A stretch of DNA of 64,000 nt from Sphingomonas astaxanthinifaciens DSM 22298 (lineage in GTDB: Bacteria > Pseudomonadota > Alphaproteobacteria > Sphingomonadales > Sphingomonadaceae), in assembly GCF_000711715.1 (NCBI RefSeq), contig NZ_JONN01000001.1, positions 372,001 to 436,000 of the forward strand. The letters run 5' to 3'. Below, piece by piece: positions 16,573 to 25,849 of the stretch. The position numbers and the translations under genes are program-made. The notes under the pieces were generated by a model. That model saw nothing but the letters and a program-made list of their open reading frames with translations. It did no database searches and was not told the DNA's origin. Numbering within the stretch: position 1 is the first letter of the stretch; each line of letters starts with the position of its first letter.

Positions 16573-17292
16573 TCAGCGCGCGCGTTTCTCGAGATAGAGA
16601 TAGGCCGGATCGAAGTCGGCGGCCTGCCGCAGTCCGGCTAGGTCGAGAATCGTCACCCGGCCGTCGCGGAACTCGACCAGACCGGCTGTCCGCAATTCGC
16701 GCAGGGTGCGGTTGGTGTGGACCGTGGTCAGGCCCATGCATTCGGCAAGGTCGGACTGGGTGAGGGGCAAGGCATAGCCATCCGCCTCGGCGAGGCCGAC
16801 CACCTCGAGCCGGACCTGCAGCTCGCAGAAGAGGTGCGCGAGCCGGCCCCGCGCGGTCCGCCGTCCGAGCGACACTTCCCACTCGCGGTGAATCGCGGCG
16901 TCGAGGTTGGTCTCGAACCAATAGGCCCGGGTAAGATGGGGGAGGCGCTCGGTGATCGCGGTCAGCGCGGTATGCGGCACCGTCGCGAAGGTGCAGGCGG
17001 TGAGCGTCGCGACATGCTGGTCGAGGCGCTTCAGCGTGAAGCCGTGAAGATCGAGAAAGTCGCCGGGCAGGTGGAGCCCGGTGACCTGCCGCTCTCCTCC
17101 ACGCAGATCCTTGTAGCGGCAGGCGATGCCGTCGAGCAGCAGGGTGGAGTGGGTGAGTTCGCGCCCGGCATGGAGGACGATCCTGTCGGGGGGGAAGCTG
17201 ATCGTCCCGTCGATCGCCGCGCGGAGGGCGTTTTCCTCCTCGCGGCTGATGTCGTCACGCATGCGAAGCTTGGTGAAATGGCGTTCGATCAT
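16573..17292 (-). CDS. Crp/Fnr family transcriptional regulator
   Basis: A 239-residue regulator with an N-terminal cyclic-nucleotide-binding-type beta roll (about 20-140; LLLDGIACRYKDLRGGERQVTGLHLPGDFLDLH pattern, shortened here) and a C-terminal winged helix (LTQSDLAECMGLTTVHTNRTLREL). There is no cluster of cysteines for an Fnr Fe-S centre and the cAMP-pocket residues are not obvious, so the effector is unknown. This subfamily is abundant in sphingomonads. The start ATG is at 17290-17292. Confidence 0.85.
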   Translation of the reverse strand: MIERHFTKLRMRDDISREEENALRAAIDGTISFPPDRIVLHAGRELTHSTLLLDGIACRYKDLRGGERQVTGLHLPGDFLDLHGFTLKRLDQHVATLTACTFATVPHTALTAITERLPHLTRAYWFETNLDAAIHREWEVSLGRRTARGRLAHLFCELQVRLEVVGLAEADGYALPLTQSDLAECMGLTTVHTNRTLRELRTAGLVEFRDGRVTILDLAGLRQAADFDPAYLYLEKRAR

Positions 17293-17453
17293 GCGGTTTC
17301 GGTGGTCGTCGAAGGCAGGAAAGTCAGGGTCGTCACGGGACTGTTTCCGAATTGACGCGGCGACAGGTCATGACGGGGTAACGAGAGACGGGCGCTTGGG
17401 TTCACTTCGCGGTCGGTCGCTCGTTGATCCATGTCATTGCAAGGACTTAGCCA

Positions 17454-17729
17454 GTGTCTATGCTCTTTTCTCCGCTGCTCAAGGCCGGTGCCATGGACCT
17501 TCTTCCCATCGACTCCGCATCGTTCCAGGCGCCCCGGCCCGTCCGCCGTCCGGCCCGCGCGGCCGAGCCCGAGAGCGATGTCCATTATTTCCGGCGGCGC
17601 GCCGAGCAGGAGCGCCGGCTCGCCATGGCCGCCCTCGATCCGCAGGCCCGAGCACGCCACCGCGAACTCGCCGAGCGCTACGCCGGCCTCGTCGCCGCGA
17701 TGATCGAGGCCGAGGACAAGCTCGGCTGA
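17454..17729 (+). CDS. Small hypothetical protein
   Basis: A 91-residue protein with a Pro/Arg-rich N-terminal half and an amphipathic, Ala/Arg/Glu-rich helix in the second half (RRRAEQERRLAMAALDP). It contains no motif I recognise. GTG 17454 is chosen because AAGGA at 17441-17445 lies eight bases upstream; ATGs at 17460 and 17493 are alternatives. The gene stands alone, divergent from the Crp/Fnr gene and convergent with the alcohol dehydrogenase. Coding character is supported by codon bias and helix periodicity only. Confidence 0.6.
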   Translation: MSMLFSPLLKAGAMDLLPIDSASFQAPRPVRRPARAAEPESDVHYFRRRAEQERRLAMAALDPQARARHRELAERYAGLVAAMIEAEDKLG

Positions 17730-17784
17730 CGGGCGGGCGACGGGTCGTCAGGGATCACGCCCGCCGCCCGTCGCCTGCACTTCG

Positions 17785-18900
17785 TTATTCCTCGTCGGCT
17801 TCTTCCTTGGCGATGCTCGCCATGTCGATGACGTAGCGGAAGCGCACGTCGCCCTGTTCGACCTTCTTCATCGCCTTGTTGATGTCCTGGATCTCGATCA
17901 GCTCGATCTCGGAGGCGATTCCGTGCTCGGCGCAGAAATCGATCACTTCCTGGGTTTCGGCGATCGAACCGATGAGCGAGCCCGCGACCGATCGACGGTG
18001 GAAGGCGACCTGGCTGTTGTCGACGCCCGCCATGGGCTCGAGCGCGCCGACGATCACCAGTGTCTTGTCACGCTTCAGCAGCGCGATGAACGGATTGATG
18101 TCGTGCTTCTCGGGCACGGTCGAGATGATGAAGTCGAAGGTGCCGGGCATCGCCGACAGTTTCTCGGCTTCCTTCTTGAGCTCCTTCTCGATCGTGACAT
18201 GGGCGGCGCCGAGCCCTTCGGCCTCGCCCTTCTTCTCGGGGCTGGTGGTGAAGACCGTGACCTCGGCACCGAGTGCCTTGGCGATCTTCACGGCCATGTG
18301 GCCGAGGCCGCCGAGGCCGATCACCCCGACCTTGTCGCCCTTCTTCACGCCCCAATGCTTCATCGGCGAGTAAGTGGTGACGCCCGCGCACAGGATCGGC
18401 GCGGCTTCGGCCGGCTTGAGCGCGTCCGGGATCCCGATCACGAAATCCTCGCGGCAGACGATGTTCGAGGAATAGCCGCCATAGGTGTTGTCGCGGCCGT
18501 ACATGTTCTCGCCCGTCGCGGCCTTGGCGGCGGGGATGAAGGGGCCGTTGTAGGTGGCGAGGAAGCCGTTGGGGCCCTCGCAATATTGCTCGTCGCCTTC
18601 CTTGCAGGGCGCGCAGGACTGGCAGCTGTCGACCATGCAGCCGACCCCGACGATGTCGCCGACCTTGTACTTGCCGCCCTTGGCCGCCTTGGCGACGCGG
18701 CCGACGACCTCATGGCCGGGAACGCAGGGATAGACGGTGTTCGACCACTCGTTCTTCACCTGGTGAATGTCCGAGTGGCAAACCCCGCAGTACAGGACGT
18801 CGATCAGGACCTCATTGTCCTTCGGGTCCTCGCGGGTGAAGCGAAAGGGCTTCATCCGGCTGAAACTATGCTTGGCGGCGTAACCGATCGTCTCGACCAT
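17785..18900 (-). CDS. Zinc-dependent alcohol dehydrogenase, NAD(P)-dependent
   Basis: A 371-residue medium-chain dehydrogenase of the cinnamyl-alcohol/YahK type. Catalytic zinc ligands are in GVCHSD and PGHEVVG. The structural zinc cluster is C-x2-C-x2-C-x7-C (CQSCAPCKEGDEQYC). The Rossmann motif is GLGGLGHMAVK. It should oxidise alcohols or reduce aldehydes in the cytoplasm. The frame extends upstream, but ATG 18900 has GTGGAG five bases away and gives the standard start (MVETIGYAAK). No linked catabolic genes suggest a substrate. Confidence 0.9.
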   Translation of the reverse strand: MVETIGYAAKHSFSRMKPFRFTREDPKDNEVLIDVLYCGVCHSDIHQVKNEWSNTVYPCVPGHEVVGRVAKAAKGGKYKVGDIVGVGCMVDSCQSCAPCKEGDEQYCEGPNGFLATYNGPFIPAAKAATGENMYGRDNTYGGYSSNIVCREDFVIGIPDALKPAEAAPILCAGVTTYSPMKHWGVKKGDKVGVIGLGGLGHMAVKIAKALGAEVTVFTTSPEKKGEAEGLGAAHVTIEKELKKEAEKLSAMPGTFDFIISTVPEKHDINPFIALLKRDKTLVIVGALEPMAGVDNSQVAFHRRSVAGSLIGSIAETQEVIDFCAEHGIASEIELIEIQDINKAMKKVEQGDVRFRYVIDMASIAKEEADEE

Positions 18901-18980
18901 GGGGCTCCACTTTGTCCTGTTCATTGGGGAACAGGGGTAGCCGATGGCGCCGACGAATGTTCCGCCGGCTGGACATTCAG

Positions 18981-19487
18981 TCAGGGTTGCGAAGGCCGCA
19001 ATCGTGCCCGGACGCGGCTTGCGCTCTCCGCGACCGACCGGCCGCTGGTGTCGAGGATGTCGACGCCTTCCGCCACAGCTTCGCGGCGAAGGAAGGCCGC
19101 CCAATTGCGCATCTCGGCGTGGGCCAGTCCGGGCTGGCCGCGTTCATGGATCAGGCGGTGGTCGCGCGTCGAGTCGTCGCAATCGATGAGCAGGATGCGG
19201 GCGTCGAAATGAGGCTGCCGCAACAGTGCCTTCCGAATGAAGGCGATCCGCATTTGCCCTTCGAGCAGGATCGGAACCTGCGGATCGTGCGACGCCAGCC
19301 GCTCGATCCATTGATCGGTCATCGCCTGCTGCCAAGCCTCGCCAGAGCCCCAGCCGCCGACCATCGCTTCGGGAGATGGCACGCCAACGCTGTCGAAATG
19401 AAAGACGGCAAGCCCGTCCCGCCCAAGCGCCTCGGCGATGCTGGTCTTGCCCGACCCTGACGCACCGGTGAGGATCAGGGCGGGCAT
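18981..19487 (-). CDS. P-loop nucleotide-binding protein (small kinase-like)
   Basis: A 168-residue protein beginning almost directly with a Walker A motif (GASGSGKTS, about residues 8-16) and continuing with a Rossmann-like alpha/beta pattern (ILLEGQMRI, ILLIDCDD, TRDHRLI). It resembles small AAA/adenylylsulphate-kinase-like P-loop enzymes that phosphorylate small molecules, but the substrate is unknown. The ATG at 19487 is the first Met before the P loop. It starts 10 bases after the polyprenyl synthase stop on the same strand, suggesting an operon. Confidence 0.7.
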   Translation of the reverse strand: MPALILTGASGSGKTSIAEALGRDGLAVFHFDSVGVPSPEAMVGGWGSGEAWQQAMTDQWIERLASHDPQVPILLEGQMRIAFIRKALLRQPHFDARILLIDCDDSTRDHRLIHERGQPGLAHAEMRNWAAFLRREAVAEGVDILDTSGRSVAESASRVRARLRPSQP

Positions 19488-19497
19488 TTTGGTCCGC

Positions 19498-20505
19498 TCA
19501 ATAAGCCCGTGCGACCGCGAATTCGACCGCCTGGGTGAGGGCCGACTTGGCCTTGCCGGCGGGGAAGGCGGCGAGATTGTCGATCGCGCGGCGGGCGTAG
19601 GTGCGGGCGCGCTCGAGCGTCTCGGCGATGGCGTCGGTCTTGTGGAGCAGCGCCACCGCATGGGCGAGATCGGCGTCACTGGTGCGCTCGCCGCCGACCG
19701 CCTCGCGCCAGAAGTCGCGCTCCTCGTCCGATCCGCGGGCGTAGGCGAGGATGATCGGGAGGGTCATCTTGCCCTCGCGGAAGTCGTCGCCGAGGTCCTT
19801 GCCGCTGGTCGCGCTCTCGCTGGTGTAGTCGATCGCGTCGTCGACCAGCTGGAAGGCGATTCCGAGGTTGCGACCGAAGGCGCCAAGCGCGTCCTCGGCT
19901 TCCTCGCCGGCCTCGGCCACCACCGGCGCGATCTGGCAGGCGGCGGCGAACAGCGCGGCGGTCTTGGCTTCGATGATCGAGAGGTAGGTGTCCTCGCTGG
20001 TGCCGATCTGGCGCTGGGCGGTCAGCTGGGCGACCTCGCCCTCGGCGATCACCGCCGAGGCGCGGCTGAGGATCTTCAGCACCTTGAGGCTGCCGTCCTC
20101 GACCATCAGCTCGAAGGCGCGGCTGAACAGGAAGTCGCCGACCAGCACGCTCGCCGGATTGCCCCAGATGAGGTTGGCGGTGCGCTTGCCGCGGCGGGTC
20201 TCGCTGACGTCGACCACGTCGTCATGCAGCAGGGTCGCGGTATGGATGAACTCGACCGCGGCGGCGAGCTTGTGGTGGCGGCTGCCGGGATATTGGCAAA
20301 GCGCGGCGCTGGCGCAGGTCAGCATCGGCCGCATCCTTTTGCCGCCGCCCGCGATGAGGTGCCCGGCAAGCTCGGGGATGAGCGGCACCTCGCTCTGCAT
20401 CCGCGAGAGGATGACCTGGTTGACCGCGTTCATGTCGGGAGCGGTCAGCGCCACCAGCGGGTCGAGGCTGGGGACCGGCGAAAGGCTGTGCAGGGTCGCA
20501 GTCAC
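19498..20505 (-). CDS. ispB: Polyprenyl (octaprenyl/decaprenyl) diphosphate synthase
   Basis: A 335-residue trans-polyprenyl synthase that builds the ubiquinone side chain from IPP and FPP. It has GGGKRMRPML, the first Asp-rich motif LLHDDVVD, RRGKRTAN, and the second Asp-rich motif FQLVDDAIDY. The residues before the first motif are small, as expected for long-chain products. The frame starts at a TTG (20541); GTG 20505 fits family length better. Sphingomonads usually make Q-10, so the product may be decaprenyl diphosphate; chain length cannot be read from sequence with certainty. Confidence 0.9.
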   Translation of the reverse strand: MTATLHSLSPVPSLDPLVALTAPDMNAVNQVILSRMQSEVPLIPELAGHLIAGGGKRMRPMLTCASAALCQYPGSRHHKLAAAVEFIHTATLLHDDVVDVSETRRGKRTANLIWGNPASVLVGDFLFSRAFELMVEDGSLKVLKILSRASAVIAEGEVAQLTAQRQIGTSEDTYLSIIEAKTAALFAAACQIAPVVAEAGEEAEDALGAFGRNLGIAFQLVDDAIDYTSESATSGKDLGDDFREGKMTLPIILAYARGSDEERDFWREAVGGERTSDADLAHAVALLHKTDAIAETLERARTYARRAIDNLAAFPAGKAKSALTQAVEFAVARAY

Positions 20506-20572
20506 GTGCTGGCCGGTAGGCCGAGTTTCGGGCGGCGGCAAGACGGGACGCCCTGCCGCCGCCCGCTCGGGC

Positions 20573-22597
20573 TTACCAGACGCGGACGCGGTCGGCGGGC
20601 GCGAGGTAGAGCTTCTCGCCCGGCTTGACGTCGAACGCCTTGTACCAGGCGTCCAAGTTGCGGACGACGCCGTTCACCCGATACTTGGCGGGGCTGTGCT
20701 CGTTGGTGAGCAGCTGGGCCCGCAGCGCGCCCTCGCGCTGCTTGGTTTGCCAGCTGTAGCCATAAGCGATGAAGAAGCGCTGGTCGCCGGTCAGGCCGTC
20801 GATCACCGCCGGCTCGCCATGCTGGGCGACATAGCGGCGATAGGCGGCATAAGCGACTTCGAGACCGCCGAGGTCGCCGAGGTTCTCGCCCAGCGTCAGC
20901 TCGCCCTTGATGTGCACACCCGGCAGCGGCTCGTACGAGTCATATTGCTGGACGAGGCGCTGCGCCTTGGCGGTGTAGAGCTTGGCGGTTTGCGGGGTCC
21001 ACCAGTCGCGCAGCCGGCCCTTGCCGTCGAACTTGCGGCCCTGGTCGTCGAAGCCGTGGCCGATCTCGTGCCCGATGGTCGCGCCGATGCTGCCGTAGTT
21101 GCTGGCTGGGTCGGCGTTGGGGTCGAAATAGGGCGGCTGGAGGATCGCTGCCGGGAAGGTGATCTGGTTCTGGGTCGGGTCGTAATAAGCGTTGTTGGTC
21201 TGCGGGAGCATGTCCCACAAAGTCCGGTCGACCGGATTGGGGAAGCGCGACAGCATCAACTTCCACTCGAAATCGTCGGCGCGGATGGCGTTGCCGAGGA
21301 GGTCGCCGCGCCTCACCGCGAGGCTCGAATAATCGATGTAGTTCCTCGGGTGGCCGGTGCGGGGATCGAAGGCGGCCAGCTTGGCCAGCGCCTCCGTCTT
21401 GGTCGGCGCGTCCATCCAGCTCGACGTCTCGATCTTCTCCTGGAGCGCGGCGCGGATGTTGGTGATGAGCTCGCCCATCTGGCGGTCGCTCTCGGGCGGA
21501 TAGTGGCGGGCCACGTAGATCTGGCCGACCGCCTCGCCGAGCGCGCCATTGACGAGGTCGACCCCGCGCTTCCACCGCGCGCGCTGTTCGGGGACGTCAC
21601 GCAGTGTCTTGGAATAGAAGCCGAACTTCGCCTCGTCGAAGGCCTTGGGCAGATATTGGGCATTGCCGCTGACGAAGTGGAAGGCGCTCCAGTCCTTCCA
21701 GGTCTGCAAGGGGACGGTCGCCAGCAGCTTCGCCTCGGCGGCGATCGCGCTCGGCTGGGCGACGATCAGCTGGCGGGCCTTGGCCAGCCCCATGTTGCGG
21801 AGCGCGCGGTCCCAGGCGATCTGCGGCGCAAAGGCCTTGAGCTGCGCCAGCGTCTTGGGGTTGTAGGAAGCGTCGACGTCGCGGCTCTTCTCGGGCGTCC
21901 AGTGGATCTTCGCGATCGCGGTCTCGAGCGCGATGATCCGGTCGGCCCTCGCGGCCGCGTCCGGAATCCCGGCGAGCTGCTGCATCGTCACGACATAGTC
22001 GCGATAGGCCTTGCGATAGGCGACGTACTTCTCGCCCTGCAGCAGGTAGTAATCGCGGTTGGGCAGCCCGAGCCCGCCCTGCGAGGCGTAGGCCGAATAA
22101 CGGGTCGGGTCCTTGAAATCGGGATAGATGCCGAAGCCGATCGGGCTCTCGTATCCGGGCGTCGTGAACAGGTCGACGAGCCCGTTGCGGTCCTTCACCG
22201 CGGCGATCCTGGCGAGATAGGGCTTGAGCGGAGCGGTGCCCTTGGCCTCGATCCCGGCCTCGTCCATCCAGCTCGCATAATAGTCGCCGACCTGTTGCCC
22301 GATCCGGCCCGAGGCCTGCGGGTCCCGGGCGAGATCCTCGACGATGGCGCGGACGTCGCTGTCGATCTTGTCGTTGAGCACGCTGTCGATGCCGGCGAAG
22401 GTGCGGTCGGGCGCGATCTGGGTGCGCTTGTCCCAGCTGCCGTTGACGAAGGCGAAGAAGTCGTCGCCCGGGCGAACCGAGCGATCCATCGAACTCTGGT
22501 CATAGCCCCAGCTGCCGAACACCGGCGCGGCGCTCCACGCGGCGGTGGCGGCAGTCACGGCAAAGGCCGCGCTGGCGGTAACGAACAGTCGATTCAT
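20573..22597 (-). CDS. M13 family metallopeptidase (neprilysin-like), secreted
   Basis: A 674-residue zinc endopeptidase with a signal peptide (about 1-24, AAWSA). It carries the M13 motifs NAYYDP, HEIGHGFDDQG (HExxH with catalytic Glu) and GENLGDLGG (third zinc ligand Glu and Asp), and a C-terminal CxxW-like region reading RVW at the very end. It probably degrades peptides in the periplasm or outside the cell. ATG 22597 was chosen over the upstream in-frame start because it directly gives the signal peptide. Confidence 0.92.
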   Translation of the reverse strand: MNRLFVTASAAFAVTAATAAWSAAPVFGSWGYDQSSMDRSVRPGDDFFAFVNGSWDKRTQIAPDRTFAGIDSVLNDKIDSDVRAIVEDLARDPQASGRIGQQVGDYYASWMDEAGIEAKGTAPLKPYLARIAAVKDRNGLVDLFTTPGYESPIGFGIYPDFKDPTRYSAYASQGGLGLPNRDYYLLQGEKYVAYRKAYRDYVVTMQQLAGIPDAAARADRIIALETAIAKIHWTPEKSRDVDASYNPKTLAQLKAFAPQIAWDRALRNMGLAKARQLIVAQPSAIAAEAKLLATVPLQTWKDWSAFHFVSGNAQYLPKAFDEAKFGFYSKTLRDVPEQRARWKRGVDLVNGALGEAVGQIYVARHYPPESDRQMGELITNIRAALQEKIETSSWMDAPTKTEALAKLAAFDPRTGHPRNYIDYSSLAVRRGDLLGNAIRADDFEWKLMLSRFPNPVDRTLWDMLPQTNNAYYDPTQNQITFPAAILQPPYFDPNADPASNYGSIGATIGHEIGHGFDDQGRKFDGKGRLRDWWTPQTAKLYTAKAQRLVQQYDSYEPLPGVHIKGELTLGENLGDLGGLEVAYAAYRRYVAQHGEPAVIDGLTGDQRFFIAYGYSWQTKQREGALRAQLLTNEHSPAKYRVNGVVRNLDAWYKAFDVKPGEKLYLAPADRVRVW

Positions 22598-22775
22598 GGA
22601 CGGCACCTCGGAAGAAACACTCGTCGCTTCATCCGGCAAGCCACCTGAATGTCAAAGGAATGTTCGACGAACGTGCGGGCTTCTGCCGATTAGTCGTATA
22701 CGCGTTGGAAGTCTTTGCAGCGCCACGAAGTTCGTTAAGTTGCACGTGCCGAATCGCATGGAACGGGGGTTCTTC

Positions 22776-23651
22776 ATGCGTCGGATCATCACGCTCATCT
22801 GCTCTTCGGCCCTGTTGTGCGGCTGCACAACCTTCGAGCCGCTTCGTCCCGATATGGAAGCCCGGCCGCTGCCCAGCCGGCTTGACGAAATTGCCTACGT
22901 CAATGTGCTCCGGGAAGCATTTGCGGTGACGAGCAACGGCGACGAAGGAGCCCCGCCCGCCTGCTATTCGGGAGCCAAGCTCCATGCCTTCAAATCCAAA
23001 TTCGGTCAGGGCTATGTCGATCACGACGAGGACGCGGAATCTGTCGCCGACGGCTGCGTCACCTTCAGGAAGTTGAAAGGCGAAGACGCCATCGACCGTT
23101 ACATGGAAGCGGGCTTCGGCCTCTCGGATATCTACTGCGACCGCTTCTTCACGGTCGCCGGGCAGTCCCGCCAAAGTCGCCGTGTCCAGCGCAACGCCTT
23201 CAAGGTAGCTGACACGCTCTTCAATTCATTTCTCACCGTGCTCCGAACCGGCGAAACGGCCGTTGGATTGAGCAGCGCCGGCTTCTCGGCGGTGGACGGC
23301 GCTTATGGTGCCATCGATGACGCGTTCGTGGTGGCGCCCGACAGGGACGACGTCCGCAAACTCGTCCAAGGGGCGCAGCAGATTTATCGCGCAGACGCCT
23401 TTCGGGCAGCAAACAAGCCCAAGAGCTATGTCGGCGCGCGCGCCGTGCTGACCAAATATGCGTGGATCTGCAGCTTCGACGGGATGAAGTCGCTGGTCAC
23501 GTCGTCGCTCAAGGAAAAGGCCGAGGAACAGGAACAAGTTGCTCAGCAGGCGAGGGAAAGTGGCGGGGACGGGGACGAGGAAGCGAAAAAGAAAAAGGTG
23601 GAGAAAGCGACGGGAAAGCGTGATTTGACGGTTCCGATCACCGGCGGCTGA
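22776..23651 (+). CDS. Lipoprotein of unknown function
   Basis: A 291-residue protein with a lipoprotein signal peptide (lipobox LCGC, Cys about residue 17). The mature part is mostly helical, contains several Cys (PACYSG, DGCVTF, IYCDRF, WICSFD) and ends in a highly charged Glu/Lys/Gln tail (EEQEQVAQQA, EAKKKKVEK). I do not recognise the family. Base composition is less GC-rich than neighbours, and the promoter region 22660-22740 is A+T-rich, which may indicate later acquisition. The ATG at 22776 follows GGGGG; ATG 22758 is possible. It stands alone between M13 peptidase (divergent) and a histidine kinase (convergent, 0-base gap). Confidence 0.75.
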   Translation: MRRIITLICSSALLCGCTTFEPLRPDMEARPLPSRLDEIAYVNVLREAFAVTSNGDEGAPPACYSGAKLHAFKSKFGQGYVDHDEDAESVADGCVTFRKLKGEDAIDRYMEAGFGLSDIYCDRFFTVAGQSRQSRRVQRNAFKVADTLFNSFLTVLRTGETAVGLSSAGFSAVDGAYGAIDDAFVVAPDRDDVRKLVQGAQQIYRADAFRAANKPKSYVGARAVLTKYAWICSFDGMKSLVTSSLKEKAEEQEQVAQQARESGGDGDEEAKKKKVEKATGKRDLTVPITGG

Positions 23652-25106
23652 TCAGCCCAGCGGCAGGCTCAGCTTGGCGAGCAGGCCGCCAAGGTCTTCG
23701 CTTTCCTCGAGCGTGATCCGGCCGCCGTAGATTTCGGCGACGTCGCGGACGATGGCGAGGCCGAGCCCGGTGCCGGGCTTTCCGGTGGTGTCGAGCCGCT
23801 TGCCGCGAGTGAAGAGTTCGGTCCGCAGCGCCTCGGGAATGCCGGGCCCGTCGTCCTCGACCAGGATGTCGACGAAGGGCGCCGATTTCTCGACCGTCAC
23901 GAACACCCGGCCCGAGCCATATTTGGCGGCATTTTCGACGAGGTTGCCGAGCATCTCGTCAAGATCCTGGCGCTCGACCCGGGCCATGGCCGCGCGGTCG
24001 CCGGCGATGTCGATCGTCACGCCCTCGTGCATCCGGGAGACGGCGCGCTGCACCGCGTCCAGGCTTTCCCAGACGCTGGCGCGGGCCTGGGCCGAGGCGC
24101 GGCGGCCGATCGCACGGGCCCGGGCGAGATGGTGGTCGACCTGCCGCCGCATCGTCGTCGCCTCGCGGCAGACGGTGTCGGCGAGGTCCTCGCTGCGCGC
24201 GGTGGCAGCATTGGTGATGACCGTCAGCGGGGTCTTTAGCGCATGGGCAAGGTTGCCCGCATGGCGACGCGCTTCCTCGGCCTGCTCCTCATTGTGCGCG
24301 AGCAGCTGGTTGATTTCCTCGGTCAGCGGCTGGAGCTCCACGGGAAAATCGTCGGACACCCGGGTCTTGGCGCCCGAGCGGATCGCCGCCACCTCGCTCC
24401 GCACCCGCCGCAGCGGCCACAGGCCGTAGACCGTCTGCAACGCCGCCAGCACCGTCAGCCCGAGCCCGAGGGCGACGAACGCCCAGACCAGCGTGTTGCG
24501 CAGCTCGTTCAGCTGGGCGTCGAGATTCTCGCGGCTCTGCGCGACCTGGAAGCGCCATTTGACCGGCGAGCCGGGAAAGATGACGTCGCGCTCGACGATC
24601 CGCAGTGGCTCGCCCGGGAACTGGTAGCTGTCGTAGGTCTGGGTCTGGCTATGGTCGTGGACGGTATCGATGCTGAGCCGCCGGTCCCACAGCGAGCGCG
24701 AGGGGAAGTCGGCGACATTGGGCACCTTGCCGTCGGGGCCGGGCAGGGGGCTGATCTGGAAATAGCTGCCCGAATAGGCCTCGATGAAGCGCTGGTCGGC
24801 GGGCGGTCGGCTGAACACCAGTTCGCCATTGGGATAGACTTCGGATGCGCCGATCATCGAGCGCAGGACGAGCGTCAGCTGCTCGTCGAAATTGCGCACG
24901 AGGCTCGCGGTCAGCACCCGGTCGAGCGCGAAGCCGCCCGCGAACAGCAGGATCGAGATCCACACCATCGCGACCACGATCATGCGCCGGGTCAGCGAGC
25001 GCGTGCCGCCCCCGCGCTGCCCCGCGACCGCGTCCGCCGCGCCCGCCCCGGCAGGCTCGGGGGACGGGCCCCCGGGCGTGCTTCGGGCGGGCAAGGCGGC
25101 ATTCAC
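23652..25106 (-). CDS. Sensor histidine kinase (PhoQ/OmpR-type partner)
   Basis: A 484-residue inner-membrane kinase. Two transmembrane segments (about 42-65 and 190-212) flank a periplasmic sensor domain. HAMP-like and dimerisation regions follow, with the H-box in LAHALKTPLTVI, the PhoQ-like variant in which Lys replaces Arg. The ATPase lobe has NLVENAAKYG, EDDGPGIP and GTGLGLAIVRD. The GTG start overlaps the stop of the upstream OmpR-type regulator by one base (TAGTG), so the pair is translationally coupled. An Ala/Pro/Gly-rich N-terminal tail precedes the first membrane segment. The stimulus is unknown, though a PepSY protein lies upstream. Confidence 0.88.
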   Translation of the reverse strand: MNAALPARSTPGGPSPEPAGAGAADAVAGQRGGGTRSLTRRMIVVAMVWISILLFAGGFALDRVLTASLVRNFDEQLTLVLRSMIGASEVYPNGELVFSRPPADQRFIEAYSGSYFQISPLPGPDGKVPNVADFPSRSLWDRRLSIDTVHDHSQTQTYDSYQFPGEPLRIVERDVIFPGSPVKWRFQVAQSRENLDAQLNELRNTLVWAFVALGLGLTVLAALQTVYGLWPLRRVRSEVAAIRSGAKTRVSDDFPVELQPLTEEINQLLAHNEEQAEEARRHAGNLAHALKTPLTVITNAATARSEDLADTVCREATTMRRQVDHHLARARAIGRRASAQARASVWESLDAVQRAVSRMHEGVTIDIAGDRAAMARVERQDLDEMLGNLVENAAKYGSGRVFVTVEKSAPFVDILVEDDGPGIPEALRTELFTRGKRLDTTGKPGTGLGLAIVRDVAEIYGGRITLEESEDLGGLLAKLSLPLG

Positions 25107-25768
25107 TAAGCGGGCTCCTCCAGGCTGTAGCCGAGCCCGCGGATGGTGGTGATGACGTCGGCACCCAGTTTCTTGCGGATGCGGGTCACGAACACCTCGA
25201 TCGTGTTCGAATCGCGATCGAAGTCCTGGTCGTAGATATGCTCGATGAGCTCGGTCCGGCTGACCACCTTGCCCTTGTGGTGCATGAGGTAGCTCAGCAG
25301 CTTGTACTCCTGCGCGGTGAGCTTGACCGGTTCGCCCGCCTTGGTGACCTTGCCCGAGCGGGTGTCGAGGCGGATGTCGCCGGCGATGAGCTCGGAGGAG
25401 GCGTTGCCCGAGGCACGGCGGATCAGCGCGCGCAGGCGGGCGATCAGCTCCTCGGTCTGGAAGGGCTTGGCGAGATAGTCGTCGGCGCCCGCATCGAGGC
25501 CCGCGACCTTGTCCGACCAGCTGTCGCGCGCGGTCAGCACGAGGACCGGCATCCGCCGCCCTTCCTTGCGCCATCGGTCGAGCACGGTCAGGCCGTCGAC
25601 CTCGGGCAGCCCGAGGTCGAGGACCACCGCGTCATAGCTTTCGGTCTGGCCGAGATAATGGCCGTCCTCGCCGTCGGTGGCGAGATCGACCGCGTAACCG
25701 GCGCCTTCGAGCGTGGAGCGCAACTGGCGCCCGAGCGACGGTTCGTCTTCGACGATGAGGACACGCAT
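25106..25768 (-). CDS. OmpR/PhoP family response regulator
   Basis: A 220-residue DNA-binding regulator. The receiver domain has VEDEPSLG, phospho-acceptor Asp in VVLDLGLPEVDG, LTARDS and AKPFQTEEL. The winged-helix output includes KLLSYLMHHKGKVVSRTEL, VTRIRKKLG and TIRGLGYSL. It is cotranscribed with the histidine kinase (one-base overlap) and follows a PepSY-domain gene on the same strand. ATG 25768 gives the canonical MRVLIVEDE start. Confidence 0.92.
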   Translation of the reverse strand: MRVLIVEDEPSLGRQLRSTLEGAGYAVDLATDGEDGHYLGQTESYDAVVLDLGLPEVDGLTVLDRWRKEGRRMPVLVLTARDSWSDKVAGLDAGADDYLAKPFQTEELIARLRALIRRASGNASSELIAGDIRLDTRSGKVTKAGEPVKLTAQEYKLLSYLMHHKGKVVSRTELIEHIYDQDFDRDSNTIEVFVTRIRKKLGADVITTIRGLGYSLEEPA

Positions 25769-25849
25769 GAGTCTTGTATCTCCTTCGGGGAGGTCAAACA
25801 CGTGCGAAGATGAACGGTTGCAGACTCGAAATGAAGTAGGGCGTCGGGA

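Noticed and set aside
19988..22648. 886-codon plus-strand open frame opposite ispB and the M13 peptidase
   Set aside because: It is an antisense shadow: high GC suppresses stops, composition is Ala/Gly/Arg/Leu-biased without domains, and the minus strand encodes clear enzymes with catalytic motifs.
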